A DNA stretch of 6,121 nt from a bacterium BMS3Bbin07 (GCA_002898135.1 BDTQ01000291.1:1-6121); one strand, 5' to 3'. Positions 1 through 6,041 are shown, counted from the stretch's first letter. The notes: a model not told the origin generated them from the sequence alone. Program-made: numbers and translations.

Positions 1-344
1 GTCCTGAAGTCTCGTATGATTTTCTGAGAATTCTCTGTCCTCCTCCTTACGAAGTTGATAAAGAACTGGAAAAACTTATAGAAACAGAGATAAAATACAA
101 GGGATACATTAAACGTCAGATGGAGATGGTAGAGAGGATGAAGCGTATCGAGGGGCGTACCATCCCGTCCGACTTCAAATTTGACCGGATATCGGGACTC
201 TCCCGTGAAGTTCTGAGAAAACTCGAAGAGGTCAGACCCTCAAGTGTCGGTGAAGCAAGCCGTATCCCGGGAGTCACACCAGCTGCCATAGCCCTTGTTA
301 TGATAGCCCTCGAGAAAAAGAGAAGAGAAAAAAGCAGGCAATAG
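1..344 (+). CDS. mnmG: MnmG (GidA), C-terminal part, 5'-truncated by window edge
   Basis: This is the last 113 codons of the tRNA uridine-5-carboxymethylaminomethyl modification enzyme. The reading frame is open from base 3 and stops at TAG 342-344. With MnmE, the family installs the (carboxymethyl)aminomethyl group on U34 of certain tRNAs in the cytoplasm, using FAD and folate. The FAD-binding domain lies outside the window. What is visible is the helical C-terminal domain that contacts MnmE and tRNA. Its family-typical stretches are YKGYIKRQ (fragment residues 32-39), then IPSDFKFDRISGLSREV, then the terminal RPSSVGEASRIPGVTPAAIALVMIAL. The ending is the usual one, so the gene is intact at the 3' side. 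It is followed after 55 bases by an unknown + strand gene, with a stem-loop straddling its stop codon. Identification is by recall of family sequence and is strong. Confidence 0.95.
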   Translation, partial: PEVSYDFLRILCPPPYEVDKELEKLIETEIKYKGYIKRQMEMVERMKRIEGRTIPSDFKFDRISGLSREVLRKLEEVRPSSVGEASRIPGVTPAAIALVMIALEKKRREKSRQ

Positions 345-368
345 ACAGCTTTGCCCGGTTTATTGCCT
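336..368 (+). other. Stem-loop across the mnmG stop codon
   Basis: AGGCAATA at 336-343 is exactly complementary to TATTGCCT at 361-368. The stem can be extended inward by a G-T wobble (344/360), A-T (345/359) and C-G (346/358), giving 11 pairs and an 11-base loop at 347-357. No T-run follows (the next bases are AATTTACGG), so it is not a standard intrinsic terminator. It could be a weak attenuator, an RNA 3'-end stabiliser or a processing site between mnmG and the downstream gene. Confidence 0.45.
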
Positions 369-386
369 AATTTACGGTTACTGAAT

Positions 387-396
387 AAAGGAGAGG
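387..396 (+). promoter_or_regulatory. Ribosome binding site of the 508-aa gene
   Basis: AAAGGAGAGG, with the AGGAG core at 389-393, lies 6 bases before ATG 400. It is a strong Shine-Dalgarno match and fixes the start of the unknown gene. Confidence 0.75.
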
Positions 397-399
397 TAG

Positions 400-1926
400 A
401 TGGCCAGAAAAAACCAACTTGCTGATCTCAGAAGACTTATTGCCCTACCACCAAGGGATATGAGACGGCAGGTATCCAGATATATATACGAAGACCCCAA
501 TACAGTCCTGAGGCTTCTCTTCAGATTGATCCGGACTGAAAAATTCACATCCCAAAAGAAGGACAACATATTGACACTTACGAAGTTCATACTTGACAGG
601 CACAGCCCGCGACCGCTTCCTGAATGGCTCATAAATGAGCTTAAGAAGGTGCTCAGCACAGAGAACATATCAGACCTGGACAAGGCCATTATTCTTTCGG
701 CCTTTGAGCCCGAAGACCTCCTGGAAAGCCTGGAGGGGTTTGAGGACTTTGTAGAGGAGTTTACAGACTTCAGGGACTCCTTTGAGGATTTCATAGTAGA
801 CCAGATACGGTCGAATCCCTCAAAACTCTACGACATTCACAAGGTAATTATTGAAAAAAGCAAGCCCGAGGGACTTCTCGGCATGATAGAAGACCTGGCA
901 GGTTCGGAAGAACCTGAAGTGCTCTGCTTTCTGGAACACCTCACCTACCACCACGACAGCGATGTCTCCCTATCAGCTTTAAGGGCAATAGAGATGGCGT
1001 CAACACAGGATGCAATAAATATCCTCTACAGTGTCTCCTGCCTTAACCCCCTAATGAAGGATGAAGCAGAAAGGTCGTATATATCCCTCATGCAGGAATT
1101 GCCCTTAGCGCCGGAGGATATGACATTCATTACAGACCTCTCCCGGGAAGGAAAGAATAAATATGTCGACCTCTGGGTAAGCCTTATTGACGGAAACGGC
1201 TCGATGTCCGCTTTTATCGGTAAGAAATTCGGACGAAACAATTACTTTTTTGCCTCCATACTCATGAAACTGAAGGTTGGCATCAAGGATACAATCATCC
1301 TGACCAACCTGACAAAAGAGGGCTACAATGATATAAAAAGGGAGTATTTTTCAGAATTGAGCTATTATCCTGTAAAAGAAGATTATCTCCTTAAATTAAT
1401 AAAGCACTTTATGAAAAAGGGATTCAGCAATGGATTTGCCATACCCCTTGATACGGTTATCCTGAAAAACATCCTCGGCTGGCAGAATATAGAACCTGTA
1501 GAATACATGCTTGAAACCCCTGACTACAAACCCCTGTGCTACCATCCAAAAGATATGTTCCAGTTCCCCTTTGAGACATGGTGGATGCATGAGGACAACA
1601 TCTACAGGTTACTGAAGCCCTACAAGGGCAAACAGACCTGTGATATCCCGGACAGCTTATTTCACAAGATAGCAGAGATATTTCTCGATTATGCCCGCAG
1701 AGAGGCCGTCCCAATGTGTGAACTATGCTCTGATATTATCCGTAATTCAAGCTATAGCAGAAGGACGAAACTGAGACGTCTCTTTTTAACAATACGCAAC
1801 GAGATTCTCAATCCGCCTGAAACCATATTCCAGTCGACATTTCTTAATTTCGGAGTTGTTGCCACCATAGACCACATACTCCATAACCTTGCCCTTGGTG
1901 TGGATATCTCGGAAATGATAGAATAA
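400..1926 (+). CDS. Unrecognised 508-aa protein, predicted alpha-solenoid (HEAT-like repeats)
   Basis: I do not recognise this protein and assign no reaction. The ATG at 400 is well supported: AAAGGAGAGG at 387-396 puts AGGAG 6 bases upstream. The sequence is soluble-looking, with no signal peptide or membrane segment. It is almost wholly helix-forming, and residues about 160-235 (EDLAGSEEPEVLCFLEHL, then SDVSLSALRAIEMAS, then DEAERSYISLMQEL) resemble paired-helix HEAT/armadillo repeats. The N-terminus (1-50) is basic. Residues 103-134 are very acidic with phenylalanines at 114, 117, 121, 124, 128 and 131. The last third contains an aromatic patch (FPFETWWMHEDN, 389-400) and a lone CxxC (C440, C443). 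It sits between mnmG and rsmG, 7 bases before the latter, so it is probably co-transcribed with rsmG. Solenoids usually act as protein-binding scaffolds; that role here is inference. A divergent metal- or RNA-binding protein is possible. Confidence 0.85.
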   Translation: MARKNQLADLRRLIALPPRDMRRQVSRYIYEDPNTVLRLLFRLIRTEKFTSQKKDNILTLTKFILDRHSPRPLPEWLINELKKVLSTENISDLDKAIILSAFEPEDLLESLEGFEDFVEEFTDFRDSFEDFIVDQIRSNPSKLYDIHKVIIEKSKPEGLLGMIEDLAGSEEPEVLCFLEHLTYHHDSDVSLSALRAIEMASTQDAINILYSVSCLNPLMKDEAERSYISLMQELPLAPEDMTFITDLSREGKNKYVDLWVSLIDGNGSMSAFIGKKFGRNNYFFASILMKLKVGIKDTIILTNLTKEGYNDIKREYFSELSYYPVKEDYLLKLIKHFMKKGFSNGFAIPLDTVILKNILGWQNIEPVEYMLETPDYKPLCYHPKDMFQFPFETWWMHEDNIYRLLKPYKGKQTCDIPDSLFHKIAEIFLDYARREAVPMCELCSDIIRNSSYSRRTKLRRLFLTIRNEILNPPETIFQSTFLNFGVVATIDHILHNLALGVDISEMIE

Positions 1927-1933
1927 TCAGCCT

Positions 1934-2614
1934 GTGGTAGAGGATTTCCTTGATATATTGACCTCAGGGTTAAAAGAGTTGGGTATAGAGCCTGATGAGG
2001 ATATTCTGAACAAATTTGCCCTCTATCACAGGGAACTAAGGAACTGGTCAAAGGCATACAACATAACAGGATTGAAGGATGACAGGGCTATGGCCATCCG
2101 CCTCTTCCTGGATTCCCTGCTCTATCTGAAGGTCTTTCCAGACCTCCCAAGGGTCAGAACAAGGCATATCCGTGTACTTGATGTGGGCAGCGGGGGCGGA
2201 TTTCCAGGGGTTGTACTCAAGATCGCACGACCTGAGTTAAGCGTCTCCCTGATGGAACCCTCATGGAAAAAAGCCGGGTTTCTGAGACACATATGCAATA
2301 AGCTCCGGTTAACCGACGTTGCAGTAATTCAGAGCAGCCTTCAGGAGCATGTAAAGAGTACCGAGGGAAAAGTCTACGACATTATAGTAACAAGGGCGCT
2401 CTTCAGGACATACGACTTTATCAGAAAGACCGAAAAGATTCTCTCCAGGGGAGGCGTTTTAATCCTGAGCAAGGGACCAACATATTGTGAAGAAATAAAA
2501 GAGGCTCAAACCAGACTTGGAAGCAAAATCAAGGATTTTAATATAGAAACCATTGCCCAGAAGCTGCCTTTGACAGACATAGAACGATATTTCATAAGGG
2601 TCACCCTGACTTAA
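1934..2614 (+). CDS. rsmG: RsmG (GidB), 16S rRNA guanine-527 N7-methyltransferase
   Basis: This is a 226-residue S-adenosylmethionine-dependent methyltransferase of normal family length. It makes m7G527 in the 530 loop of 16S rRNA within the cytoplasm; in other bacteria its loss gives low-level streptomycin resistance. Visible signatures are NWSKAYNITG (37-46, the family's W-N-K-x-x-N-L-T segment), RLFLDSLLYL (56-65), the SAM-binding glycine loop DVGSGGGFPG (83-92), the acidic strand end at E108, and IVTRALF (151-157). The start is GTG at 1934, 7 bases after the upstream stop. No good Shine-Dalgarno sequence precedes it, which suggests translational coupling to the 508-aa gene. The gene ends at TAA 2612-2614, convergent with trpB. 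The soj/parB genes that often follow gidA-gidB are absent here. Confidence 0.96.
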   Translation: MVEDFLDILTSGLKELGIEPDEDILNKFALYHRELRNWSKAYNITGLKDDRAMAIRLFLDSLLYLKVFPDLPRVRTRHIRVLDVGSGGGFPGVVLKIARPELSVSLMEPSWKKAGFLRHICNKLRLTDVAVIQSSLQEHVKSTEGKVYDIIVTRALFRTYDFIRKTEKILSRGGVLILSKGPTYCEEIKEAQTRLGSKIKDFNIETIAQKLPLTDIERYFIRVTLT

Positions 2615-2620
2615 CCACTT

Positions 2621-2642
2621 AAAAATCCCCTGCACGGGGGAT
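2621..2642 (-). terminator. Intrinsic terminator of trpB
   Basis: ATCCCC at 2625-2630 pairs with GGGGAT at 2637-2642 around a short TGCACG loop. Read on the - strand, the hairpin is followed by a T-run (complement of AAAA at 2621-2624), 13 bases past the trpB stop. On the + strand only AAATAT follows, so for rsmG it is at best weak. A second small dyad, ACGG/CCGT (2650-2653 and 2658-2661) followed by TTT, may help on that strand, but it is only 4 pairs. Confidence 0.7.
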
Positions 2643-2654
2643 AAATATCACGGA

Positions 2655-3830
2655 TTACCGTTTTATTGCCCCCTTGATCCTTGCAACATGTTCAACATCC
2701 TTGTCACCTCTTCCGGAAAGGTTAACAACTATAACCCTGCTTTTAGAGAGTATCGGGGCAAGCTTCATCACCTCCGCAAGGGCATGGGCAGACTCAAGGG
2801 CCGGAATAATCCCCTCGGTCTTCGAGAGCACTTCAAAGGCGTCAAGCGCTTCCACGTCTGTAGCATACGTGTACTCCGCCCTTCCTGCCTCCTTGAGAAA
2901 TGCGTGTTCGGGACCAACAGATGCATAATCCAATCCGGCAGAAACAGAATGGGTGCCAAGCACATTTCCATCCTCATCCTGAAGGAGATAGCTCTTGCAT
3001 CCCTGAAAAACCCCGACAGAACCGCCTGCAAACCTTGCAGCATGTAGCCCGCTCTCTATCCCCTTTCCTCCTGCCTCAACACCAATCATACGCACATCAT
3101 CCCTGAGAAAGGCATGGAAAAGACCCATGGCATTACTGCCCCCGCCAACACAGGCAATCAGATAATCCGGCAACCTGCCTTCTGCCTTCAATATCTGTCT
3201 CCTTGCCTCCCTGCCTATGACAGACTGGAATTTTCTGACCATTGTAGGGTATGGGTGCGGACCAAAGACTGTCCCCAGTATATAATGGGTTGTCCTTACA
3301 TTGGTTGTCCAGTCTCTTAAAGCCTCATTTATTGCGTCTTTCAGTGTCCTTGAGCCCAGGGAAACCTCTGAAACCTCTGCACCGAGAAGCCTCATCCTGA
3401 ATACATTAAGGGCCTGACGCTCCATATCCTCCGACCCCATATAGATTTCACACTTCAGCCCAACCAGTGCTGCCCCGGTTGCAGTGGCCACGCCATGCTG
3501 GCCGGCACCGGTCTCGGCAATAAGTCTCTCTTTTCCCATCCTCTTGGCAAGAAGAGCCTGGCCAAGGGCATTGTTTATCTTATGGGCGCCTGTATGGGTA
3601 AGGTCTTCTCTTTTCAGGTATATCCTTGCACCACCAAGATAACTGGTCAGCCTCGACGCAAAGTACAGAGGTGTGGGCCGGCCAACGTAGTCCCTGAGCA
3701 GGCTGCCAAGCTCCTCATTAAACCCCTTATCCCTCATTACCTTCCCAAAGGCCCTGTCCAGCTCCTCAAGTGCCGGAATCAGCGTTTCAGGAACGTACCT
3801 CCCGCCATAACGACCAAAGTATCTCTTCAT
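2655..3830 (-). CDS. trpB: Tryptophan synthase beta chain (TrpB1 type)
   Basis: This is a PLP enzyme that condenses L-serine with indole to give L-tryptophan, normally in an alpha2-beta2 complex with TrpA in the cytoplasm. From the chosen ATG at 3830 it is 391 residues, the usual length. Landmarks are [16 protein letters not shown] at the N-terminus, HTGAHKINN with the Schiff-base lysine K84, [11 protein letters not shown] with catalytic glutamate E106, the phosphate loop GGGSNAMG (229-236), [15 protein letters not shown] containing D301, and NLSGRGDKD with S372. All key residues are present. A GTG at 3854 would add 8 residues (MTVKETFE). I prefer 3830 because AAGGAG lies 9 bases before it and family proteins begin at MKRYFG-like sequence. 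The gene stands alone: no trpA, trpF or trpC is in the window, and it converges on rsmG. It is the classic TrpB1 form rather than the longer TrpB2, so a TrpA partner encoded elsewhere is expected. Confidence 0.97.
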   Translation of the reverse strand: MKRYFGRYGGRYVPETLIPALEELDRAFGKVMRDKGFNEELGSLLRDYVGRPTPLYFASRLTSYLGGARIYLKREDLTHTGAHKINNALGQALLAKRMGKERLIAETGAGQHGVATATGAALVGLKCEIYMGSEDMERQALNVFRMRLLGAEVSEVSLGSRTLKDAINEALRDWTTNVRTTHYILGTVFGPHPYPTMVRKFQSVIGREARRQILKAEGRLPDYLIACVGGGSNAMGLFHAFLRDDVRMIGVEAGGKGIESGLHAARFAGGSVGVFQGCKSYLLQDEDGNVLGTHSVSAGLDYASVGPEHAFLKEAGRAEYTYATDVEALDAFEVLSKTEGIIPALESAHALAEVMKLAPILSKSRVIVVNLSGRGDKDVEHVARIKGAIKR

Positions 3831-3839
3831 CTCAAAAGT

Positions 3840-3845
3840 CTCCTT
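3840..3845 (-). promoter_or_regulatory. Ribosome binding site deciding the trpB start
   Basis: On the - strand AAGGAG (3845 to 3840) is 9 bases upstream of ATG 3830. It lies inside the reading frame that would start at GTG 3854. It therefore favours the shorter protein over the 399-residue version. Confidence 0.65.
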
Positions 3846-3899
3846 TACTGTCACTGTAAAATAGAGTTTCCAATGGATTTTTATTTAACCATAAAACTG

Positions 3900-3919
3900 C
3901 CGTATTTTACAAAATATGG
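3900..3919. repeat. 20-bp dyad, operator-like, in the trpB / glucosaminidase divergent region
   Basis: The arms CCGTATTTT and AAAATATGG flank a central AC. Nine opposed positions include eight Watson-Crick matches and one G/T pair. It ends immediately before the TATAAT at 3920-3925, so it occupies the -35/spacer zone of the + strand promoter. It also overlaps a weak - strand -35 candidate (TTGTAA, 3912 to 3907). Position and symmetry suggest a binding site for a dimeric regulator. It does not look like a TrpR operator (no ACTAGT core). AT-rich chance symmetry is the alternative. Confidence 0.4.
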
Positions 3920-3925
3920 TATAAT
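3917..3925 (+). promoter_or_regulatory. Extended -10 promoter for the glucosaminidase-deacetylase pair
   Basis: TGGTATAAT is a perfect consensus -10 (TATAAT, 3920-3925) with the TGn extension. The -35 region at 17-bp spacing (CTGCCG, 3897-3902) matches only 3 of 6, as is common for extended -10 promoters. The predicted transcription start is near 3931-3933, leaving a leader of about 34 bases before GTG 3966. Confidence 0.6.
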
Positions 3926-3965
3926 TTCTATATGAAGCCGCAAATATCGGAGGTATTTTGAGATT

Positions 3966-4781
3966 GTGAAAGGGTTTCTTACGATAACCGTCTCCTTGAT
4001 GGCCTTTTCAATATTACTGCTCTCCGGCAAGGAAGTTCTTCGCACACATGGCAGTAATATAGAAATCATATACAAGGATTTGGCATCTATAGACGATATA
4101 CAGACGATGGAATTCGACTGTGATGCGGTAAAGCCTGTAGTCTACAGGGCTGTTGTCTCTCTTGAGGGGCTTACGGCAGAAGAAAGAAAAGAGGCTTTTA
4201 TCAAGTTGGTACTTCCCTCTATCCTCATTGCCAAAAACAACATAGAAAAAGAGAGGAGAGAACTCCTGCAGATAGAGGAAAAGATTTCCAGGGGCATAGC
4301 CTTAAAGGATAATGAGTTGTCTTTGCTGAGTGACTTATCGGAAAAATACCGGACGGATAAGATCGATGAACTCCTCTCAAGGCTCAACACCCATCCTCCA
4401 AGTATAATTCTTGCCCAGGCCGCCATAGAGAGCGGGTGGGGAAGCTCCAGGTTCTTTGCAGAGGGAAACAATATCTTTGGTACCTGGACATTTGGTAATA
4501 ACCCAGGAATAAAGGCTACAGGATCAGAGGCAAGACTTTCAAGGTACGACTCCACACTCCAGGCAGTTGAGGACTACCTCTTCAACATCAATGTCGGCTG
4601 GGCGTATGAGGACTTCAGGAAACAAAGAACAGATACATCCCATTCATTAAAGCTTATTAAATACCTTGATAACTACTCCATTCTCAGGGAGGAGTATGTA
4701 AGGCGGCTTAATAATATAATACGGAGTACGAATCTTGAGATTTACGATACCTGTCGTATTGATCCTGCTTTTATTTATTAG
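3966..4781 (+). CDS. Bax-like glucosaminidase (GH73 family), exported or membrane-anchored
   Basis: This 271-residue protein resembles E. coli Bax and other GH73 endo-beta-N-acetylglucosaminidases, which cut glycan strands of peptidoglycan. An uncleaved or cleaved signal segment covers residues 3-20 (FLTITVSLMAFSILLLS), placing the enzyme in the periplasm. The catalytic-domain signature SIILAQAAIESGWGSSRFFAEGNNIFGTW spans 146-174, with E155 the expected catalytic acid. A second family stretch is RYDSTLQAVEDYLFNINV (193-210). Residues 66-140 form a charged helical region that typically precedes the domain in Bax-like proteins. The start is GTG 3966. GGAGGT at 3949-3954 is 11 bases away, slightly long; an in-frame ATT at 3963 would sit closer but is a rare initiator. 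It is preceded by an extended -10 promoter, and its last 47 bases overlap the deacetylase gene. The substrate is inferred to be peptidoglycan; another GlcNAc polymer is possible. Confidence 0.88.
   Translation: MKGFLTITVSLMAFSILLLSGKEVLRTHGSNIEIIYKDLASIDDIQTMEFDCDAVKPVVYRAVVSLEGLTAEERKEAFIKLVLPSILIAKNNIEKERRELLQIEEKISRGIALKDNELSLLSDLSEKYRTDKIDELLSRLNTHPPSIILAQAAIESGWGSSRFFAEGNNIFGTWTFGNNPGIKATGSEARLSRYDSTLQAVEDYLFNINVGWAYEDFRKQRTDTSHSLKLIKYLDNYSILREEYVRRLNNIIRSTNLEIYDTCRIDPAFIY
4723..4726 (+). promoter_or_regulatory. Ribosome binding site inside the glucosaminidase gene for the deacetylase
   Basis: GGAG at 4723-4726 lies 8 bases before TTG 4735. This supports the unusual TTG start that makes the two genes overlap by 47 bases and gives the deacetylase a complete signal peptide. 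Confidence 0.6.
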
Positions 4782-5772
4782 CCCCTGCTCAGCAGCAGAA
4801 ACAGGTTATGCCACTGTATTTGTTTATCACAAGTTTGATGAACCAAAAAGCCCGAGCACCTCTATTGCCACAGAAGAGTTTGAGGCTCAACTCCGTTATC
4901 TGAAAAATAACCACTACAATGTTATAAGCCTTCCCGAGCTCGTTGCACTTATCAAGGACAAGGCTGATATACCGCCAAAAACTGTTGTTATAACTATTGA
5001 TGATGGCTACAAGTCCGTATATACACACGCATTTCCCCTGTTAAAAAAATACGGGTTCCCCTTTACAGTCTTTTTATATATGGAAGCCCTGGATAGATAC
5101 CCTGATTTCATGACATTTGAAGATATCCTGGACATAATAAAATACAAAAAGGCAACTTTTGGTAACCATTCCTATTCCCACCAAAGGCTCGCCCGGTGGC
5201 CTGAGGGAATATCCAGCAAAGAATACATGAAACTGCTTGAAGATGATCTTACAAGAAGCCAGGAACGCTTTAAAAAAATCCTTGGTGTCAGTCCTGAATT
5301 CTATGCATTCCCCTATGGTGAGTATAATCAGGAATTTGTGAGACTGTTAAAAAAACATGGCTATACTGCCTCATTCACACAGGACCCGGCAAGCACAGGT
5401 GTTTTCACTGATATTTACCTGCTGCCAAGGTATGCCTCGGTAGGAAGCTGGGCAAAGATGGCCAAATTCAGGGAATTCTTATTGACGGAACCTCTCAATG
5501 TAGACAATGTATATCCACCTTACGGGATCCTTGAAAAAAATCCTCCGGACAGGATAGAGGGGAGGGTAATAAATCAAGACACTTACAAAAACATGGGGAT
5601 TTATGTATCCGAGCTTGGATGGATAAAACCTGAAGTTGATAAGGAAAGCGGAACGGTTGCAGCTAAAATCACGGAAAAGCTGAACAGAAAGGTCAATCGT
5701 ATAGGTTTTACAGCCATAAATAGAGAAACAGGCATGGAATCAACCTATTTTTACATGATTATACTGAAGTGA
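4735..5772 (+). CDS. Secreted polysaccharide deacetylase (CE4 / NodB domain) with C-terminal extension
   Basis: This 345-residue enzyme is predicted to remove N-acetyl groups from a GlcNAc-containing polymer, either peptidoglycan or a PNAG-like exopolysaccharide. A Sec signal peptide covers about residues 1-20 (TIPVVLILLLFISPCSA), with cleavage near AETG. The NodB domain carries all main motifs. TIDDGY (87-92) has base D89 and metal-binding D90. HSYSH (145-149) supplies the two metal histidines. FPYGEYN (192-198) and LPRY (230-233) follow. The opening YATVFVYHKFDEP and the SIATEEFEAQLRYLKNNHYNVISLPEL segment resemble the PgaB/IcaB-type subgroup. After about residue 255 comes an extension of about 90 residues, rich in predicted strands, that I do not recognise. 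The start is TTG 4735, chosen for the GGAG 8 bases upstream and because later starts would cut the signal peptide. It ends TGA 5772, convergent with the rRNA operon. Confidence 0.9.
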   Translation: MRFTIPVVLILLLFISPCSAAETGYATVFVYHKFDEPKSPSTSIATEEFEAQLRYLKNNHYNVISLPELVALIKDKADIPPKTVVITIDDGYKSVYTHAFPLLKKYGFPFTVFLYMEALDRYPDFMTFEDILDIIKYKKATFGNHSYSHQRLARWPEGISSKEYMKLLEDDLTRSQERFKKILGVSPEFYAFPYGEYNQEFVRLLKKHGYTASFTQDPASTGVFTDIYLLPRYASVGSWAKMAKFREFLLTEPLNVDNVYPPYGILEKNPPDRIEGRVINQDTYKNMGIYVSELGWIKPEVDKESGTVAAKITEKLNRKVNRIGFTAINRETGMESTYFYMIILK

Positions 5773-5786
5773 TGATATTTATACAC

Positions 5787-5826
5787 AAAAAAAGGGATAT
5801 AGACTGTTAAGGTCCATATCCCTTTT
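5787..5826 (-). terminator. rRNA operon intrinsic terminator, probably bidirectional
   Basis: A 15-pair stem (5790-5804 with 5812-5826) encloses a 7-base loop. On the - strand all pairs form, the 5801/5815 position being a G-U wobble, and seven consecutive T follow (complement of 5787-5793). This is a textbook terminator 10 bases past the 5S end. On the + strand the same position is an A-C mismatch and only TTTT then AAATTTT follows, so it should also stop the deacetylase transcript but less well. Confidence 0.9.
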
Positions 5827-5836
5827 AAATTTTAAA

Positions 5837-5952
5837 TCCGGCGGCGTCCTACTTTCCCACGACCTCGCGGTCGCAGTATCATCGGCCCTGGCGGTCTTAA
5901 CTTCCGTGTTCGAAATGGGAACGGGTGTTTCCCCGCCGGCATAACCACCGGA
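5837..5952 (-). rRNA. rrf: 5S ribosomal RNA
   Basis: Read on the - strand, this is a complete 5S rRNA of about 116 bases. The ends pair as helix I: UCCGGUGGU (from 5952) with GCCGCCGGA (ending at 5837). Typical internal stretches are CCCAUUUCGAACACGGAAG with the loop C CGAAC motif, UAAGACCGCCAGGGCCGAUGAUACUGC, and GUGGGAAAGUAGG before the 3' strand. The ends are set by helix I and may be off by 1-3 bases. It lies downstream of the 23S gene and upstream of the operon terminator. Confidence 0.96.
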
Positions 5953-6041
5953 AAACTCTTCTTCTATATTATAGAATATAACTTAAAGAACAAAAAAATC
6001 AAGTCTTTGACAACAGGAGGGTACTGGGAAAAGAAGGAGAG
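5953..6041 (-). other. 23S-5S intergenic spacer
   Basis: This 89-base AT-rich spacer carries no tRNA gene. It contains a perfect palindrome, TTCTATA-T-TATAGAA (5962-5976), just upstream of 5S. On the - strand it also has GTTCTTTAA (5991 to 5983), which resembles a boxA antitermination element. The spacer would be removed during rRNA processing. Confidence 0.7.

Noticed and set aside
378..794. 138-codon open frame on the - strand inside the 508-aa gene
   Set aside because: It is serine/leucine-rich low-complexity translation antisense to a better-supported gene and has no clear ribosome binding site; a shadow frame.
3906..3925. TTTACA (3906-3911) as the -35 for TATAAT at 3920
   Set aside because: The spacer is only 8 bases, too short for sigma70; the TGn extension explains the promoter better.
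2674..3935. Several + strand open frames of 68-146 codons opposite trpB
   Set aside because: They lie antisense to an unmistakable trpB and do not resemble any family; shadow frames.
4142..4555. 137-codon open frame on the - strand inside the glucosaminidase gene
   Set aside because: It is antisense to a gene with a conserved catalytic signature and shows no recognisable protein.
4735..4800. Lipoprotein signal at the deacetylase N-terminus (cysteine 18)
   Set aside because: The residues before the cysteine are I-S-P; proline at -1 does not fit a lipobox, and a normal Sec cleavage after CSA fits better.
6007..6012. TTGACA on the + strand in the 23S-5S spacer as a promoter -35
   Set aside because: No -10 sequence at 16-18 bases, and it would fire into antisense of 23S; taken as chance.
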